A stretch of 64,000 nucleotides of DNA from Gilliamella apicola (GTDB lineage: Bacteria; Pseudomonadota; Gammaproteobacteria; Enterobacterales; Orbaceae). Of the stretch, positions 17,381 through 27,657 are shown one piece after another. The notes under the pieces were generated by a model, which did not search any database, had not been told where the DNA came from, and saw only the letters and a list, made by a program, of their open reading frames with translations. Numbering within the stretch: the first letter of the stretch is position 1; every line of letters begins with the position of its first letter. Location of the stretch: positions 1 to 64,000 of the forward strand of contig NZ_QGLP01000010.1 in the NCBI RefSeq assembly GCF_003202915.1, in the 5' to 3' direction. Made by a program: the position numbers and the translations under genes.

Positions 17381-18616
17381 ATGAAAATAGATATGATTAA
17401 AAATAGCAATTATTGGTTCTCGTCAGGTTATCTTGTTACCTTTTATGCAGCATGGTCATTATGGTGGTCTTTTTATGCCATTTGGCTTAAAAATGAAATT
17501 GGATTATCTGGTGAACAATTAGGGATTGTTTATTCAGCTAATTCTGCTGCTGCCATGTTTTTTATGATTTTTTATGGCATTATCCAAGATAAATTACAGA
17601 TCGGCAAAGCGGTAATTACCTTCCAAAGTATTATCATGCTACTTATTGGGCCGTTCTTAATCTATGTATATGAACCTTTATTGCGCAATGATTTTATTTT
17701 AGGTGTTTGTATTGGCGCTCCGGTTTTAAGTGCAGGTTTTATCTCTGGATGTGCTTTGATTGATTCATTTATTGAGCGTATTAGTCGATTATTTGGTTTT
17801 GAATTTGGTCCAGCAAGATTCTGGGGATCATTTGGTTATGCCGCAGCAACTTTTGTTGCCGGGATTCTATTTGGCATCAACCCCCATATTAACTTCTGGA
17901 TGGCGTCTGCCGTTGCCGCTGTCTATTTCACTATCAATTTAATTTACAAACCTACGCAACAATTTTCGGCAACCGATAAAGCAGTAATACAAAAGCCAAC
18001 TATCCCTACCATGAATGAAATTTTCTCACTATTTGGTATGAAAAAGTTTTGGTTATTTGTCTTTTTTATAATTGGTACTAACAGTTTTTATACCATTTAT
18101 GATCAGCAACTATTCCCAAATTTTTATACTAGCTTCTTTGAAAAACCTGACACAGGATATCAAATTTATGGATATTTAAACTCTTTCCAAGTCTTTTTAG
18201 AAGCAGCTTGTATGATTTTAGCCCCTTATTTTATTAACAAAATTGGCGCTAAAAAGGCATTATTAGCCGCGGCTTTGGTAATGGTTTGCCGAATCTCATT
18301 ATCAGCAACATTGGATAATGTTTATCTAATTTCATTGGTTAAACTTTTCCACGCCATTGAAACACCATTGTTTATTCTAGCGGTATTTAAATATGCTGTA
18401 GCTAACTTTGATGCACGACTATCATCTACCTTATATTTAGTGGGATTCAATATTTCATCCAATGTTGGGGTGATAGTATTATCATGGATAGTCGGTAAAT
18501 TATTTGATAAAACAGGATATTCAACGACTTTCTATATCCTTGCGGCAATCGTATTTGTCATTCTATTTATCGCAACATTTACGTTAAGTGACAGTAAGAA
18601 AAAAATAGAAAAATAA
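17381..18616 (+). CDS. cscB: Sucrose permease, LacY/CscB-type proton symporter
   Basis: The 411-residue integral membrane protein belongs to the oligosaccharide:H+ symporter family, with twelve hydrophobic segments. It matches CscB of E. coli in several stretches: WSLWWSFYAIWLKNEIGLSG, FMIFYGIIQDKL, GPFLIYVYEPLL, FGPARFWGSFGYA, INFWMASAV, FYTIYDQQLFPNFY, YGYLNSFQVFLEA and VKLFHAIETPLF. It imports sucrose unmodified with protons, which fits the intracellular GH32 enzyme. The RBS is AAGAGAA. A terminator lies 27-53 bases past the stop. Confidence 0.93.
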   Translation: MKIDMIKNSNYWFSSGYLVTFYAAWSLWWSFYAIWLKNEIGLSGEQLGIVYSANSAAAMFFMIFYGIIQDKLQIGKAVITFQSIIMLLIGPFLIYVYEPLLRNDFILGVCIGAPVLSAGFISGCALIDSFIERISRLFGFEFGPARFWGSFGYAAATFVAGILFGINPHINFWMASAVAAVYFTINLIYKPTQQFSATDKAVIQKPTIPTMNEIFSLFGMKKFWLFVFFIIGTNSFYTIYDQQLFPNFYTSFFEKPDTGYQIYGYLNSFQVFLEAACMILAPYFINKIGAKKALLAAALVMVCRISLSATLDNVYLISLVKLFHAIETPLFILAVFKYAVANFDARLSSTLYLVGFNISSNVGVIVLSWIVGKLFDKTGYSTTFYILAAIVFVILFIATFTLSDSKKKIEK

Positions 18617-18642
18617 CCACACATTTATTTTGTGATATTGTA

Positions 18643-18669
18643 AAAATGGGAACACATTGCTCCCATTTT
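18643..18669 (+). terminator. Terminator of cscB
   Basis: AAAATGGGA and TCCCATTTT form a 9-bp stem with a 9-base loop and a T-rich right arm. Confidence 0.8.
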
Positions 18670-18762
18670 ATAATCTCACTAGAGAAAGCTTGCTTCTATT
18701 CTTGGTTTGCGAAACAATATAAACTATTGAAACTAACCTTTAAATCGATATAGGTACTTGGT

Positions 18763-19557
18763 GTGAATACGAGCAAAAAAGTAGTTAAACCTGAAATGTT
18801 ATGGCAAACCATCCGACAAGAAGCGTCCAAGCTCGTTGAAAGTGAGCCAATGTTAGCAAGTTATTTTCATGCAACCTTACTTAATCATGAAAATTTGGAT
18901 AGTGCATTAAGTTACATTCTCGCTAACAAACTAGCGACGCAAGTTGTACCGGCAATGGAAATTCGTGAAATTGCTAGACAAGCTTATCAGGCAGATAACA
19001 ACATTATCTCTGCGGCGATTACTGATATACTTGCGGTTTATATTCGTGATCCGGCAACCAATTACTACTCTACACCGCTGCTTTATTATAAAGGTTTTCT
19101 TTCACTACAAGCTTATCGAATTGCACATTGGCTTTGGCAACAAAACCGTAAATCACTGGCAACCTTTTTACAAAGCCAAATTGCCATTGTATTTGGCGTG
19201 GATATCCATCCAGCAGCAAGAATTGGCTGCGGAGTGATGTTTGACCATGCAACCGGAATTGTCATTGGTGAAACCGTCGTTATTGAAAACGATGTTTCTA
19301 TTTTACAATCAGTGACACTGGGTGGTACCGGAAAAGAAAATGGTGATCGTCACCCTAAAATTCGCGAAGGTGTAATGATTGGTGCCCACTCAACAATTTT
19401 AGGAAATATTGAAATCGGTAAAGGTGCGAAAATCGGTGCCGGTTCAGTGGTTTTAGAGCCAGTACCTAAACATACCACCGTTGCGGGTGTGCCGGCTAAA
19501 GTTGTTGGTTGTCCTGATTGTGATAAACCAGCATTAAATATGGATCAAGATATCTAA
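18763..19557 (+). CDS. cysE: Serine O-acetyltransferase
   Basis: The 264-residue hexapeptide transferase makes O-acetylserine, the first step of cysteine synthesis. It matches CysE over its length: SEPMLASYFHATLLNHENLDSALSY type N-terminus, RDPATNYYSTPLLY, VDIHPAARIGCG, MFDHATGIVIGETVVIEND, ILQSVTLGGTGKENGDRHPKI, and the C-terminal tail with GVPAKVVG. It starts with GTG at 18763; TAGG at 18751-18754 is a weak RBS. The tail after the beta-helix is shorter than in E. coli (which has 273 residues); this tail binds CysK and cysteine in relatives. It is a single-gene unit. Confidence 0.96.
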   Translation: MNTSKKVVKPEMLWQTIRQEASKLVESEPMLASYFHATLLNHENLDSALSYILANKLATQVVPAMEIREIARQAYQADNNIISAAITDILAVYIRDPATNYYSTPLLYYKGFLSLQAYRIAHWLWQQNRKSLATFLQSQIAIVFGVDIHPAARIGCGVMFDHATGIVIGETVVIENDVSILQSVTLGGTGKENGDRHPKIREGVMIGAHSTILGNIEIGKGAKIGAGSVVLEPVPKHTTVAGVPAKVVGCPDCDKPALNMDQDI

Positions 19558-19568
19558 TTTCAAAGGCC

Positions 19569-19594
19569 ATTCCGTTGCTGACAAGCAACGGAAT
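19569..19594. terminator. Hairpin between convergent cysE and mscS
   Basis: ATTCCGTTGCT and AGCAACGGAAT make a perfect 11-bp stem with a 4-base loop. Neither side has a clear T-tract. Confidence 0.6.
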
Positions 19595-19608
19595 ACCATA
19601 ATTGTAAA

Positions 19609-20445
19609 TTACGATTGGGAATTAAGATTTACATCCATAGTTGGGTACGGAATATTAATACCATTTTCAGTTAGGCCATTTTTAATATTTTCAAGTAATG
19701 CCGCTTTAACTGATCCATAATTAGCATTTAACGTCCAAACAAGAACATTAAAATTCATGGATGAAGCATCCAACAAATCCAAACGAATAGTTGGCGCCTT
19801 ATTGGTTAAAATATTATCAGTTTTGTTTACTGCCGCTCTTAATACTTGATAAACCTGTTGAATATCTGAATTATAACCAACGTTAACCACTAGATCTAAA
19901 CGTCTTTCCGGTAAGCGAGTATAATTAATAATATTGGCACTAACTACTTGGCTATTTGGAATAACGACTACTTCATTTGTTGGGGTGACAATAGTGGTTG
20001 AAAAGATTTGAATTGAATCAATATCCCCTTTTTGGTTATTAATAACCACGGTTTCCCCGACTTTAAAAGGACGAAAAATAATTAAGATTACACCAGCAGC
20101 AAAATTCGACAACGACCCTTGCAAAGCTAAACCTACCGCCAAGCCTGCCGCACCGATTACCGCAACAATTGAAGCGGTTTGCACACCAAGTTGCCCTAGC
20201 ACGGCAACTAATGTCATAACTATAATGGCGTAATAAGATAGCGAACTAACAAATTTAACTACTGTTGGATCGACATGACGATTAGTTAAAATTCTTCTTA
20301 GTTGACGAGCAACAAATCTAGCAATTGTTCGACCTATGAGAAAAATAACAATGGCAAAACAAAAATGAGCTATATAACTAACTACTACGCCATCATATTT
20401 TTCAATAAATAACCAAATCTGGTTTGCTATATTTTCAAAACTCAT
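19609..20445 (-). CDS. mscS: Small-conductance mechanosensitive channel MscS
   Basis: The 278-residue inner-membrane channel has about three N-terminal hydrophobic segments. The pore helix signature is VQTASIVAVIGAAGLAVGLA followed by LQGSLSNFAAGVILIIFRPF, and the cytoplasmic beta and vestibule domains follow (VQIFSTTIVTPTNEVVVIPN type, IINYTRLPERR, and INIPYPTMDVN near the end). It opens on hypo-osmotic shock to release solutes. Its length and order agree with E. coli MscS (286 residues). It is followed by cysE convergently; slmA lies upstream with a 60-base gap. Confidence 0.96.
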   Translation of the reverse strand: MSFENIANQIWLFIEKYDGVVVSYIAHFCFAIVIFLIGRTIARFVARQLRRILTNRHVDPTVVKFVSSLSYYAIIVMTLVAVLGQLGVQTASIVAVIGAAGLAVGLALQGSLSNFAAGVILIIFRPFKVGETVVINNQKGDIDSIQIFSTTIVTPTNEVVVIPNSQVVSANIINYTRLPERRLDLVVNVGYNSDIQQVYQVLRAAVNKTDNILTNKAPTIRLDLLDASSMNFNVLVWTLNANYGSVKAALLENIKNGLTENGINIPYPTMDVNLNSQS

Positions 20446-20505
20446 GAAATTATCCTCTGTAAAAAATAACAGAAATCGTTAAGTGAATAATTACGATTAA
20501 ATCGG

Positions 20506-21099
20506 TTAAACTAACTGTTTTGCTAATAAAGCCCAACGGGTTTCAAAATTGGTTGTTGGCAGATATTTAAAACCAGAACGAGAATAGCGTGCCATCATCC
20601 CTTCGCAAAAAGCCAGTAACTGACTAGATAAAACACGCTCATCGGTGGTAAAGGCCACGCCTTCACGAATCTTTCTTTCTCGTATGACTTGTTTTATCTG
20701 CGTTTCGATACGTTCAAATAATTGATTGATTCGTTCTTGTAATTGATCTTGCTCAAACATCAACGCATGCCCAGTCATAATTCGCGTCAACCCTGGATTT
20801 TTTTCCGAAAAACCAAGAATTAAAGCCAAAATAAGCTGTAGTCGTGTAAATGTTTTAGGCTCATCTTGCATAATCACATTAATTCGTGAAAGCAAAATAT
20901 CTTCAATATAAACAATTAAACTTTCAAACATTTTCGTCTTACTTGGAAAATGCCTATACAATGCTGCTTCAGAAACACCAACCGTTGCTGCTAATTTAGC
21001 TGTAGTTATCCGTTGTGTTCCCTCATTGGATTCAAGCATTGTTGCTAATGCTTGGAGTATATCTTCTTTACGATTTTTATTTTTGTTACTCACGATCAT
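20506..21099 (-). CDS. slmA: Nucleoid occlusion factor SlmA
   Basis: The 197-residue TetR-fold protein has a helix-turn-helix ([31 protein letters not shown]) characteristic of SlmA rather than of drug-responsive TetR repressors. [27 protein letters not shown] and RQV-type C-terminal helices follow. SlmA binds chromosomal sites and blocks FtsZ assembly over the nucleoid. Gene order coaBC-dut-slmA is the same as in E. coli, and the start overlaps the dut stop by 4 bases, showing one operon. Confidence 0.96.
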   Translation of the reverse strand: MIVSNKNKNRKEDILQALATMLESNEGTQRITTAKLAATVGVSEAALYRHFPSKTKMFESLIVYIEDILLSRINVIMQDEPKTFTRLQLILALILGFSEKNPGLTRIMTGHALMFEQDQLQERINQLFERIETQIKQVIRERKIREGVAFTTDERVLSSQLLAFCEGMMARYSRSGFKYLPTTNFETRWALLAKQLV

Positions 21100-21557
21100 T
21101 TCTTACCTGAATGCCCAAATCCACCTTCACCGCGTGTTGATTCAACAAAATCATCAACAATATTAAATTCAGCTTGCACGACTGGTACAATAATTAATTG
21201 CGCAATTCTATCGCCCGGTTCAATAACAAATGGAGTTTGGCTTCGATTCCAAACTGGCACAAATAATTGACCTTGATAATCAGAATCAATTAAACCAACT
21301 AAATTACCTAGCACAATACCGTTTTTTGAACCCAGTCCTGAACGAGGTAACACTAATGCCGCTAAGCTAGGATCAGCAATATACATTGATAAGCCGGTTG
21401 GAGTTAAGATTGTTTCACCTGGTTTGATTTCCGTTGTTTTATCAAACATCGCTCTTAAATCAATACCAGCAGAACCTTCGGTAGCATAACTTGGCAGTGG
21501 AAACTCGTTACCTAAACGTTTATCTAATACTTTAATATCAATTTTTCTTTTCATCAT
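21096..21557 (-). CDS. dut: dUTP diphosphatase
   Basis: The 153-residue trimeric dUTPase hydrolyses dUTP to dUMP, keeping uracil out of DNA. All five family motifs are visible: [42 protein letters not shown] and the C-terminal [11 protein letters not shown] that closes over the active site. Two ATGs are adjacent; the second ([15 protein letters not shown]) fits E. coli best. The gene overlaps coaBC upstream by 20 bases and slmA downstream by 4, so translation is coupled. Confidence 0.97.
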   Translation of the reverse strand: MMKRKIDIKVLDKRLGNEFPLPSYATEGSAGIDLRAMFDKTTEIKPGETILTPTGLSMYIADPSLAALVLPRSGLGSKNGIVLGNLVGLIDSDYQGQLFVPVWNRSQTPFVIEPGDRIAQLIIVPVVQAEFNIVDDFVESTRGEGGFGHSGKK

Positions 21558-22764
21558 GACTCGCTTTATATCGTGTTATAACTGCTTGAAGTAATTCTCT
21601 TGCTAATTGTTGTTTACTGCTTAATGGTAACGTTTGTTCGCCATTTTGCCAATAAATGGTTAATGCATTTTGATCAGAATTAAAGCCTATGCTCTTATCA
21701 GACACATCATTAGCACAAATCAAATCTAAATTCTTAGTAGTTAATTTTTTAAGGGCATAAGCCTTAATATTGTTGGTTTCAGCTGCAAAACCGACAACAA
21801 ACGGACGCCCCTTTTTTAACGCAGCAATACTAGCTACAATATCAGGATTTTTAACCAATTTAATCACAAGTTCATTATTATCATCAGTTTTTTTAATTTT
21901 TTGCTTAGCAATAGTTTCTGCTCGATAATCAGCAACAGCGGCGCAAGAGATAAAAATCGCCGATTTTGTAGCAAGCTTTAACGCCGCATCACACATCTCA
22001 TTAGCACTTTTTACATTAATGCGATTAACATTATTGGGAGTTGCTAAATTAACTGGACCGCTAATTAAATTTACTGTTGCGCCCATTTCCGCCGCCGCTT
22101 GTGCAATAGCATACCCCATTTTACCTGAACTGTAATTACTGATATAACGAACCGGATCAAGCTCTTCAATGGTTGGGCCTGCGGTAATGGTAATTTCGGT
22201 TCCAACAAGTGCTGCAGTTGCGAGAAAATAACCTTCAACATGTTCAACGATGGTTGCCGGTTCAACCATTCGCCCTGGACCAAAATCTCCACAAGCTTGG
22301 AAACCATCATCGGGGCCTAAAATTAAGGTATTACGTGAAGCTAAGCTCGCTAAATTCTGTTGAGTTGCCGCGGCTTTATACATCTGTTGATTCATAGCTG
22401 GCGCGATGACGATCTTAGCTGGTGTTGCCAAGCAAATGGTCGATAAAAGGTCATCAGCAATACCATTTGCCATTTTTGCAATAATATTGGCTGTAGCCGG
22501 CGCGATTAATAGTAAATCAGCCCATTTGGCTAATTCAATATGGCTCATCGAAAGTTCGGCAGAAGGATCGAATAAATCACGTGATACCGCATTACCAGAT
22601 AGCGCTTGCAGTGTCATTGGCGTGACAAAATGGCTCGCTGATTCAGTCATTACTACACGGACCTGCGCGCCCGCTTTTTTTAAATGACGAACGAGATCAG
22701 GGCATTTATAAGCAGCAATGCCGCCTGTTATCCCCAATAAGATATGTTTACCAGATAGACTCAT
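21538..22764 (-). CDS. coaBC: Phosphopantothenoylcysteine synthetase/decarboxylase
   Basis: The 408-residue fused enzyme catalyses two steps of coenzyme A synthesis. The N-terminal flavodoxin-like CoaC part has [24 protein letters not shown] and [15 protein letters not shown] with the active cysteine. The C-terminal CoaB part starts near residue 190 with [25 protein letters not shown] and contains [11 protein letters not shown] and [15 protein letters not shown]. It is the first gene of coaBC-dut-slmA. The recN stop is 53 bases upstream, so the operon could also receive recN read-through. Confidence 0.97.
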   Translation of the reverse strand: MSLSGKHILLGITGGIAAYKCPDLVRHLKKAGAQVRVVMTESASHFVTPMTLQALSGNAVSRDLFDPSAELSMSHIELAKWADLLLIAPATANIIAKMANGIADDLLSTICLATPAKIVIAPAMNQQMYKAAATQQNLASLASRNTLILGPDDGFQACGDFGPGRMVEPATIVEHVEGYFLATAALVGTEITITAGPTIEELDPVRYISNYSSGKMGYAIAQAAAEMGATVNLISGPVNLATPNNVNRINVKSANEMCDAALKLATKSAIFISCAAVADYRAETIAKQKIKKTDDNNELVIKLVKNPDIVASIAALKKGRPFVVGFAAETNNIKAYALKKLTTKNLDLICANDVSDKSIGFNSDQNALTIYWQNGEQTLPLSSKQQLARELLQAVITRYKASHDEKKN

Positions 22765-22816
22765 GATCTCGTTACTCTCCGATCTCTGTTAAAAGCGTTA
22801 TATTACCATAATTAAT

Positions 22817-24478
22817 TTAGATAATAAGTAACTCTTTCGCATTGGCCAATGTTGCATCGGTAATTTTATCCCCACCTAACAATCGTGCAAGCTCATTTAT
22901 ACGCCCATTTTTATCTAATTTTTGCATATCTGTCGAGGTTTGTTTACCCGTTGTTTGCTTACTGACAAAATAGTGTTGATTGGCTTGACCGGCAACTTGC
23001 GGCAAATGGGTAACCGTAATCACTTGGGTTGACTCACCAAGCTGCCTCAATAACTGTCCGACTTTAGCGGCAGTTGGTCCGCTGATACCGACATCAATTT
23101 CATCAAAAATTAATGCTGGCGTATCCATTTTTTGTGCGGTTAAAACCTGTATGGCAAGGGCAATACGTGATAATTCCCCACCCGATGCTACTTTTGCTAA
23201 AGGCTGTGCCTCTTGTCCGGCATTAGTGCTCACTAAAAAACAGACTTGGTCTGCGCCATCTTCACTCAATCGGTTTTCATCAAATACAACATCTATACTA
23301 AATTGACCATTTGGCATCGATAATTCATGCATAATCGCCATGACTTTTTTAGCTAACGTTTTACTCACTGTTAATCGTTTTTGATGTAATTTAGTGGCAA
23401 GTTTAAGGGCAATTTGTTGATACTTTTTGATCTCTTCTTGTAATTGCTCACCTTGTTCATCTTGTTGATTAATCTGTTTAAATTCATTTAATAAACTTTG
23501 ATGTAACTCGGGTAATGCCTCGGGAGAAACATGATGTTTACGCGCTAAGGCAATTTGTTTTGATAACCGTTGTTCAAGTTGCATTACTCTTGCCGGATCA
23601 AGCTCTAAGCTTTCACTATAATGACGTAATTCATAGCTAGCTTCTTTAATTTGAATAGCGGCTTCTTCTAACATTGTTAAAATATCATTTAGCGACGGAT
23701 CTAATGTTACTAACTCATGGATACTCTGCTTCACACTATTGAGCATATTATTAACATTATATTCATCTGCTTCATCTAATAGCATGATAGATTGTTGGCT
23801 AAGATTAATTAGCTGCTCACTATTTGACAACTTTTTATATTCTTCATCAATCAGTTGATATTCACCGTCAATAGGAGAAAATTCGTTTAACTCTTTTAAT
23901 TGATATTGCAATAACTGTAGGTGTGCATCCCGCTCTTGTTTGGAAGCTTGGTATTGCTGATAAGCTTGGGTGGCAGATTTCCATTGCTTATAAGCTTGTT
24001 GCATTTGTGACAATAATGTCGGCTCATTCATATAGTGATTAAGTAAAATTTGTTGATAATCACTACGTAATAGACGTTGATGTTCATGTTGTCCATGAAT
24101 TTGAATTAACATTTGCCCTAAATCTTTTAATTGCGAAATAGGCACTGCGCGACCATTAATAAATGCTTTAGAACGTCCATCTTGATTAATAACTCGCCTT
24201 AAAATACATTCATTACCTTCATCAAGTTGATTCTCGGTTAACCACGAATGTGCCGCCGGAGTATCATCAAGAACAAAACTGGCAGAAATATCTACCCGAT
24301 CCGCGCCATTGCGAATGGCTGAAGCATCAGAACGATTTCCTAAACAAAGCCCTAAAGCATCGATCGCAATCGATTTACCCGCGCCGGTCTCCCCCGTTAT
24401 TGCCGTCATTCCTGTTGTAAAATCAACTAACAACTGATCGACAATAGCAAAATTATTAATAGTAAGTTGAGTTATCAT
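22817..24478 (-). CDS. recN: DNA repair protein RecN
   Basis: The 553-residue SMC-like ATPase takes part in double-strand-break repair. The Walker A motif GETGAGKS is at residues 29-36. Long coiled-coil arms fill the middle (about 160-360). The C-terminal ABC signature [14 protein letters not shown] is followed by Walker [13 protein letters not shown] and the D-loop and H region [13 protein letters not shown] LexA-type box lies 60 bases upstream of the ATG, matching the SOS control known for recN. nadK, its E. coli neighbour, is 17 kb away in this window. Confidence 0.97.
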   Translation of the reverse strand: MITQLTINNFAIVDQLLVDFTTGMTAITGETGAGKSIAIDALGLCLGNRSDASAIRNGADRVDISASFVLDDTPAAHSWLTENQLDEGNECILRRVINQDGRSKAFINGRAVPISQLKDLGQMLIQIHGQHEHQRLLRSDYQQILLNHYMNEPTLLSQMQQAYKQWKSATQAYQQYQASKQERDAHLQLLQYQLKELNEFSPIDGEYQLIDEEYKKLSNSEQLINLSQQSIMLLDEADEYNVNNMLNSVKQSIHELVTLDPSLNDILTMLEEAAIQIKEASYELRHYSESLELDPARVMQLEQRLSKQIALARKHHVSPEALPELHQSLLNEFKQINQQDEQGEQLQEEIKKYQQIALKLATKLHQKRLTVSKTLAKKVMAIMHELSMPNGQFSIDVVFDENRLSEDGADQVCFLVSTNAGQEAQPLAKVASGGELSRIALAIQVLTAQKMDTPALIFDEIDVGISGPTAAKVGQLLRQLGESTQVITVTHLPQVAGQANQHYFVSKQTTGKQTSTDMQKLDKNGRINELARLLGGDKITDATLANAKELLII

Positions 24479-24537
24479 AATAGTTCAATAAGTGTATGCA
24501 ACTGATTAAAATTAATGCGAGTATATCAATAATAACA

Positions 24538-24553
24538 CTGTAAATAAACACAG
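24538..24553 (-). promoter_or_regulatory. LexA (SOS) box of recN
   Basis: CTGTAAATAAACACAG fits the LexA palindrome CTGT-N8-ACAG, and the flanking bases add further agreement. It is 60 bases upstream of recN, the expected place for SOS repression. Confidence 0.8.
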
Positions 24554-24701
24554 CTTTTTAAATAATATGACGATTTTATTCGAGGATATTTGCTAGAATT
24601 ATTGTGCTGATAGGGTTTAAGATACTTTTAAAGCTTATTCATTTTTTTAAATAAATAAGTAAATAAGTGATAGTGAGAGATTTATCGGCCACTAAAAATT
24701 C

Positions 24702-24736
24702 AAAAAAGCCATTGATAAGGAGAAATTTCAATGGCC
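24702..24736 (-). terminator. Terminator of mntH
   Basis: Read on the minus strand, GCCATTGA and TCAATGGC form a stem followed by TTTTTTG. It starts about 10 bases after the mntH stop. Confidence 0.8.
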
Positions 24737-24746
24737 TAAAACAGAG

Positions 24747-26105
24747 CTAATATAATGAAGCAATAACTTCATAGATCAATTGCAGATTTAAAACCACTAG
24801 TGCAATAGTCGCTATCCAGCCTAAAATAATCGTTAACTTACTATTAACAAACTCCTTCATAATTTTTTTATTTGAAGTAAGCAAAATTAAAGGCACCATT
24901 GAAATCGGTAAGGCAATACTTAAAAATACTTGAGTATAAATCAATAAATTCTCAACAATATTTTCCTTATCTCCCCAGATATAGATACATAAAATCACTG
25001 GCGTAACCGCCAATCCTCGACTAATCATTCGCCGAGCCCAAAGCGGAATAGAGAGATTAATAAACCCTTCCATCACGATTTGCCCGGTTAATGTGCCGGT
25101 AATAGTGGCGTTCTGACCTGAGGCTAGTAGCGCCACAGCAAATAATGTTGCCATAATCGAACTGGCTACCGGCCCAACCATATTTGGATCTTTCAAAGCA
25201 TCATATAGCTGTGTAAATCGACCAAGATCATCGGGATTATTGCCATAAAAAAGGGCAGCACCAAGAATCAATAATAGACAATTGATGATGAACGAAAAGG
25301 ATAACTGTATATTAGAATCAATGGTGGCATATTTAATTGCATCTTTTAGACTAGTTCGATTCTTTCTGTCATATTTTCTGGTTTGAACGATAGAAGAGTG
25401 TAGATATAAATTATGTGGCATAACAGTTGCACCAACAATCCCTAGCGCAATAACCAATGCTGAATCATGGCCTTTGATTGAAGCCGTAAAAATGTCCGTT
25501 CTTGGTATAAAGCCATTTATAATGTCACTCAATGCCGGTGAAGCTCTTAACACTTCATAAGTGAAGATAATAAATATTGTCGCAATCAAACAAAAGACGA
25601 TCGCTTCTATTTTCCTAAATCCAAACCGCATTAAAATTAATAGAATAACAACGTCAAAAACCGTTAATAAAACACCAATCAATAATGGAATATCAAACAA
25701 AAGATTCAAAGCAACGGCACTACCAATAACCTCAGCAATTTCTGTGGCAATAATCGCTAATTCAGTTGATATCCATAAACAAAATGCTACCTTTCTACCC
25801 ACCATTGATTTAGTTGCTTGAGCAAGATCCATGCCGGTAACTACGCCAATCTTGACACACATGGCCTGTAATAACATGGCTATCAAGCTAGAAATTAATA
25901 TCACTGATAGCAACAAATAACTATAAAGCGCACCACCTTGAATTGAGGTGATCCAATTACCGGGATCCATATAACCAACCGCTACTAAAGCCCCCGGACC
26001 AGAAAAAGCCCACAGCTTTCGAAGAAAACTCGCATTTGGATCGGGAATATGAACAGTATTATTGATCTCTTCTAAACTTACTGTGGATATTTTCAACATA
26101 ATCAA
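24747..26105 (-). CDS. mntH: NRAMP-family Mn(II)/Fe(II):H+ symporter MntH
   Basis: The 452-residue protein is an NRAMP transporter with eleven or so hydrophobic segments. The metal-binding segment DPGNW (in [19 protein letters not shown]) and the conserved MPHNLYLHS are present, with the E-T-D metal-site context [16 protein letters not shown]. It brings manganese and ferrous iron across the inner membrane with protons. A near-perfect Fur box lies 33 bases upstream of the ATG. E. coli mntH is controlled by Fur and MntR; no mntR is in the window. It is somewhat longer than E. coli MntH (412 residues), due to an N-terminal extension and loops. Confidence 0.95.
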   Translation of the reverse strand: MIMLKISTVSLEEINNTVHIPDPNASFLRKLWAFSGPGALVAVGYMDPGNWITSIQGGALYSYLLLSVILISSLIAMLLQAMCVKIGVVTGMDLAQATKSMVGRKVAFCLWISTELAIIATEIAEVIGSAVALNLLFDIPLLIGVLLTVFDVVILLILMRFGFRKIEAIVFCLIATIFIIFTYEVLRASPALSDIINGFIPRTDIFTASIKGHDSALVIALGIVGATVMPHNLYLHSSIVQTRKYDRKNRTSLKDAIKYATIDSNIQLSFSFIINCLLLILGAALFYGNNPDDLGRFTQLYDALKDPNMVGPVASSIMATLFAVALLASGQNATITGTLTGQIVMEGFINLSIPLWARRMISRGLAVTPVILCIYIWGDKENIVENLLIYTQVFLSIALPISMVPLILLTSNKKIMKEFVNSKLTIILGWIATIALVVLNLQLIYEVIASLY

Positions 26106-26137
26106 AACCTCAAAATTGATATATTGCCATTATATAT

Positions 26138-26156
26138 GATAATGAGAATCATTATC
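26138..26156 (-). promoter_or_regulatory. Fur box of mntH
   Basis: GATAATGAGAATCATTATC matches the 19-base Fur consensus at 18 of 19 positions. It lies 33 bases before the mntH start, covering the probable promoter. Confidence 0.9.
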
Positions 26157-26464
26157 AATTAAATTAACCATTTTAAGTTTTTTTAGAAATTATGATCAGG
26201 ATAATGTGTATTATTTAGATTTAAAAGCGTATATTATTTAACCGTAATTAGTCTATAAATCGGTATGTCGGCATCTAACCATTATGACTGATTAAAGCTA
26301 TATTAGTCCACCCCAAAAGTAATACTGAGCAAGCAAATTTTGTTTTAAACGAATATACGATAAAACGTCCTACCGAATTTAGGTAGAACTTAGATAGAAC
26401 ACATTTTATTTATATTATTGGCTATTTAATTTAATTCTATTAAATATAGTAAGGAATAACTTCA
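26157..26464. other. AT-rich intergenic region before yagU
   Basis: No open frame or RNA gene is recognisable in these 308 bases. A short inverted repeat, CTACC-N7-GGTAG at about 26370-26386, could be a weak operator. The yagU promoter should lie here, and an RBS (TAAGGAAT) precedes yagU. Confidence 0.4.
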
Positions 26465-27016
26465 ATGTTTGGAAATAAAACAAATCGTCAAATTATCATT
26501 TGGACAACAATTATTGGTGGTTTTATCAGTTCATTAGTCAAATGGGGATCTGAAGTTAATATGCCACCTCGAGTTCCCGGTGAAATTTCGCCACCAGCGG
26601 CACATATTGATGCTTGGCTTGGTTGGTTAGGCATTAATTCTCATTCCCTTGATTATATTTATCAAGGTGCAAACGTTTTGGGCGCGGTCACCCTTTATCA
26701 CTGGTTATTCAGTTTCGCTTTTGCTTTTGTTTATGTATTTATCGCTTATTTTTGGAATAAAATCCGACTTTGGTATGGAGCCTTTTATGGATTAATTATT
26801 ACTGTTGTTATGCATGGCTTTTTTATTCCACTATTAGGCTTCCGTCATCCGGCTTATGCACCTGAAGGAACAATAGGTTGGTTGTGGAATTTAAATGGTT
26901 ATGAGTTATGGAGTGAAATCTTAGGCCATATTTATTGGGGGGTATCAATCGAGATCTGTATGATTGCCGTACTCGCTCACTTTTCTAGACCGATTCATGG
27001 TGAATGGCGAAAATGA
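26465..27016 (+). CDS. yagU: YagU-family inner-membrane protein (DUF1440)
   Basis: The 183-residue membrane protein shows several hydrophobic segments and the family stretches SSLVKWGSEVNMPPRVPGEISPP, YHWLFSFAFAFVYV, MHGFFIPLLGFRHPAYA and SEILGHIYWGVSIE. E. coli YagU has been linked to acid resistance, but the biochemical function is not known. It is monocistronic. A hypothetical membrane protein gene is convergent 58 bases downstream. Confidence 0.88.
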   Translation: MFGNKTNRQIIIWTTIIGGFISSLVKWGSEVNMPPRVPGEISPPAAHIDAWLGWLGINSHSLDYIYQGANVLGAVTLYHWLFSFAFAFVYVFIAYFWNKIRLWYGAFYGLIITVVMHGFFIPLLGFRHPAYAPEGTIGWLWNLNGYELWSEILGHIYWGVSIEICMIAVLAHFSRPIHGEWRK

Positions 27017-27074
27017 ATATTGTTTACTACCCTTCTGTCCCAATCAAGATAGGAGGGTTTAAAGTTAAGATAAA

Positions 27075-27446
27075 TTAATTATTAATCATTTTTTTATGTG
27101 AAATATTTAGGTTAATCTTCACCACTCTATCTGCATTTATATCACTAAGTTGTCGCTCAACCCTAATTGATTGACGAGCTTCCTTTTTCTTTTCCACCAT
27201 AAAATTATTCACAGGGATAAAAATAATAACCGCAAATAATAATCCAACCGCAGTATAATCAAACCAATGTTTATGTGATTTAAATAGCCAATACAGAATA
27301 TTGACAATGCAGTTAAACAAGAAAAAAACCATAATAAAAAAGTTCAAAATCGACTGAGTCGTCATAACACCGATATGGTCATTACCTAATGACGGACAGA
27401 TCAAAGTAAGTTCAAGAAAATAAATTAAATAAAGAATAATACACAT
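27075..27446 (-). CDS. Hypothetical small membrane protein
   Basis: I do not recognise this 123-residue protein. It shows two or three hydrophobic segments: an N-terminal one (MCIILYLIYFLELTLIC), a second around residues 33-53 and a third around 64-80. A basic, hydrophilic tail of about 40 residues follows. The hydrophobic pattern is protein-like and no other gene uses this DNA. The codon use is AT-rich like its neighbours. No strong RBS is seen before the ATG, so the start is uncertain. It stands alone between yagU and metE. Confidence 0.45.
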   Translation of the reverse strand: MCIILYLIYFLELTLICPSLGNDHIGVMTTQSILNFFIMVFFLFNCIVNILYWLFKSHKHWFDYTAVGLLFAVIIFIPVNNFMVEKKKEARQSIRVERQLSDINADRVVKINLNISHKKMINN

Positions 27447-27657
27447 AGTAACTATTGCTGATCATGCTATAGAATTTCTTATTATCTTAATATATGGCTA
27501 TTAAACAAATATAGTTAATTTTTGATTAAGTGAAAATGGTGGATGATTTCATTATAGATAAAAACTATACCAACCAATAAAAAACTAGAATTATTCAATA
27601 ACATTTTTTTTTGTTATCTTTCCTATTACTAACCAAATGTGATGAAAGGAAGACAAA

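Noticed and set aside
26290-26340. GTCCACCCCAAAAGTAAT as a second IS-like end
   Set aside because: Too dissimilar from the sequence near 45285 and not flanked by an inverted repeat.
27447-27657. Cobalamin riboswitch or MetJ/MetR sites before metE
   Set aside because: No B12-box, no AGACGTCT-like repeats and no convincing TGAA-N5-TTCA palindrome were found.
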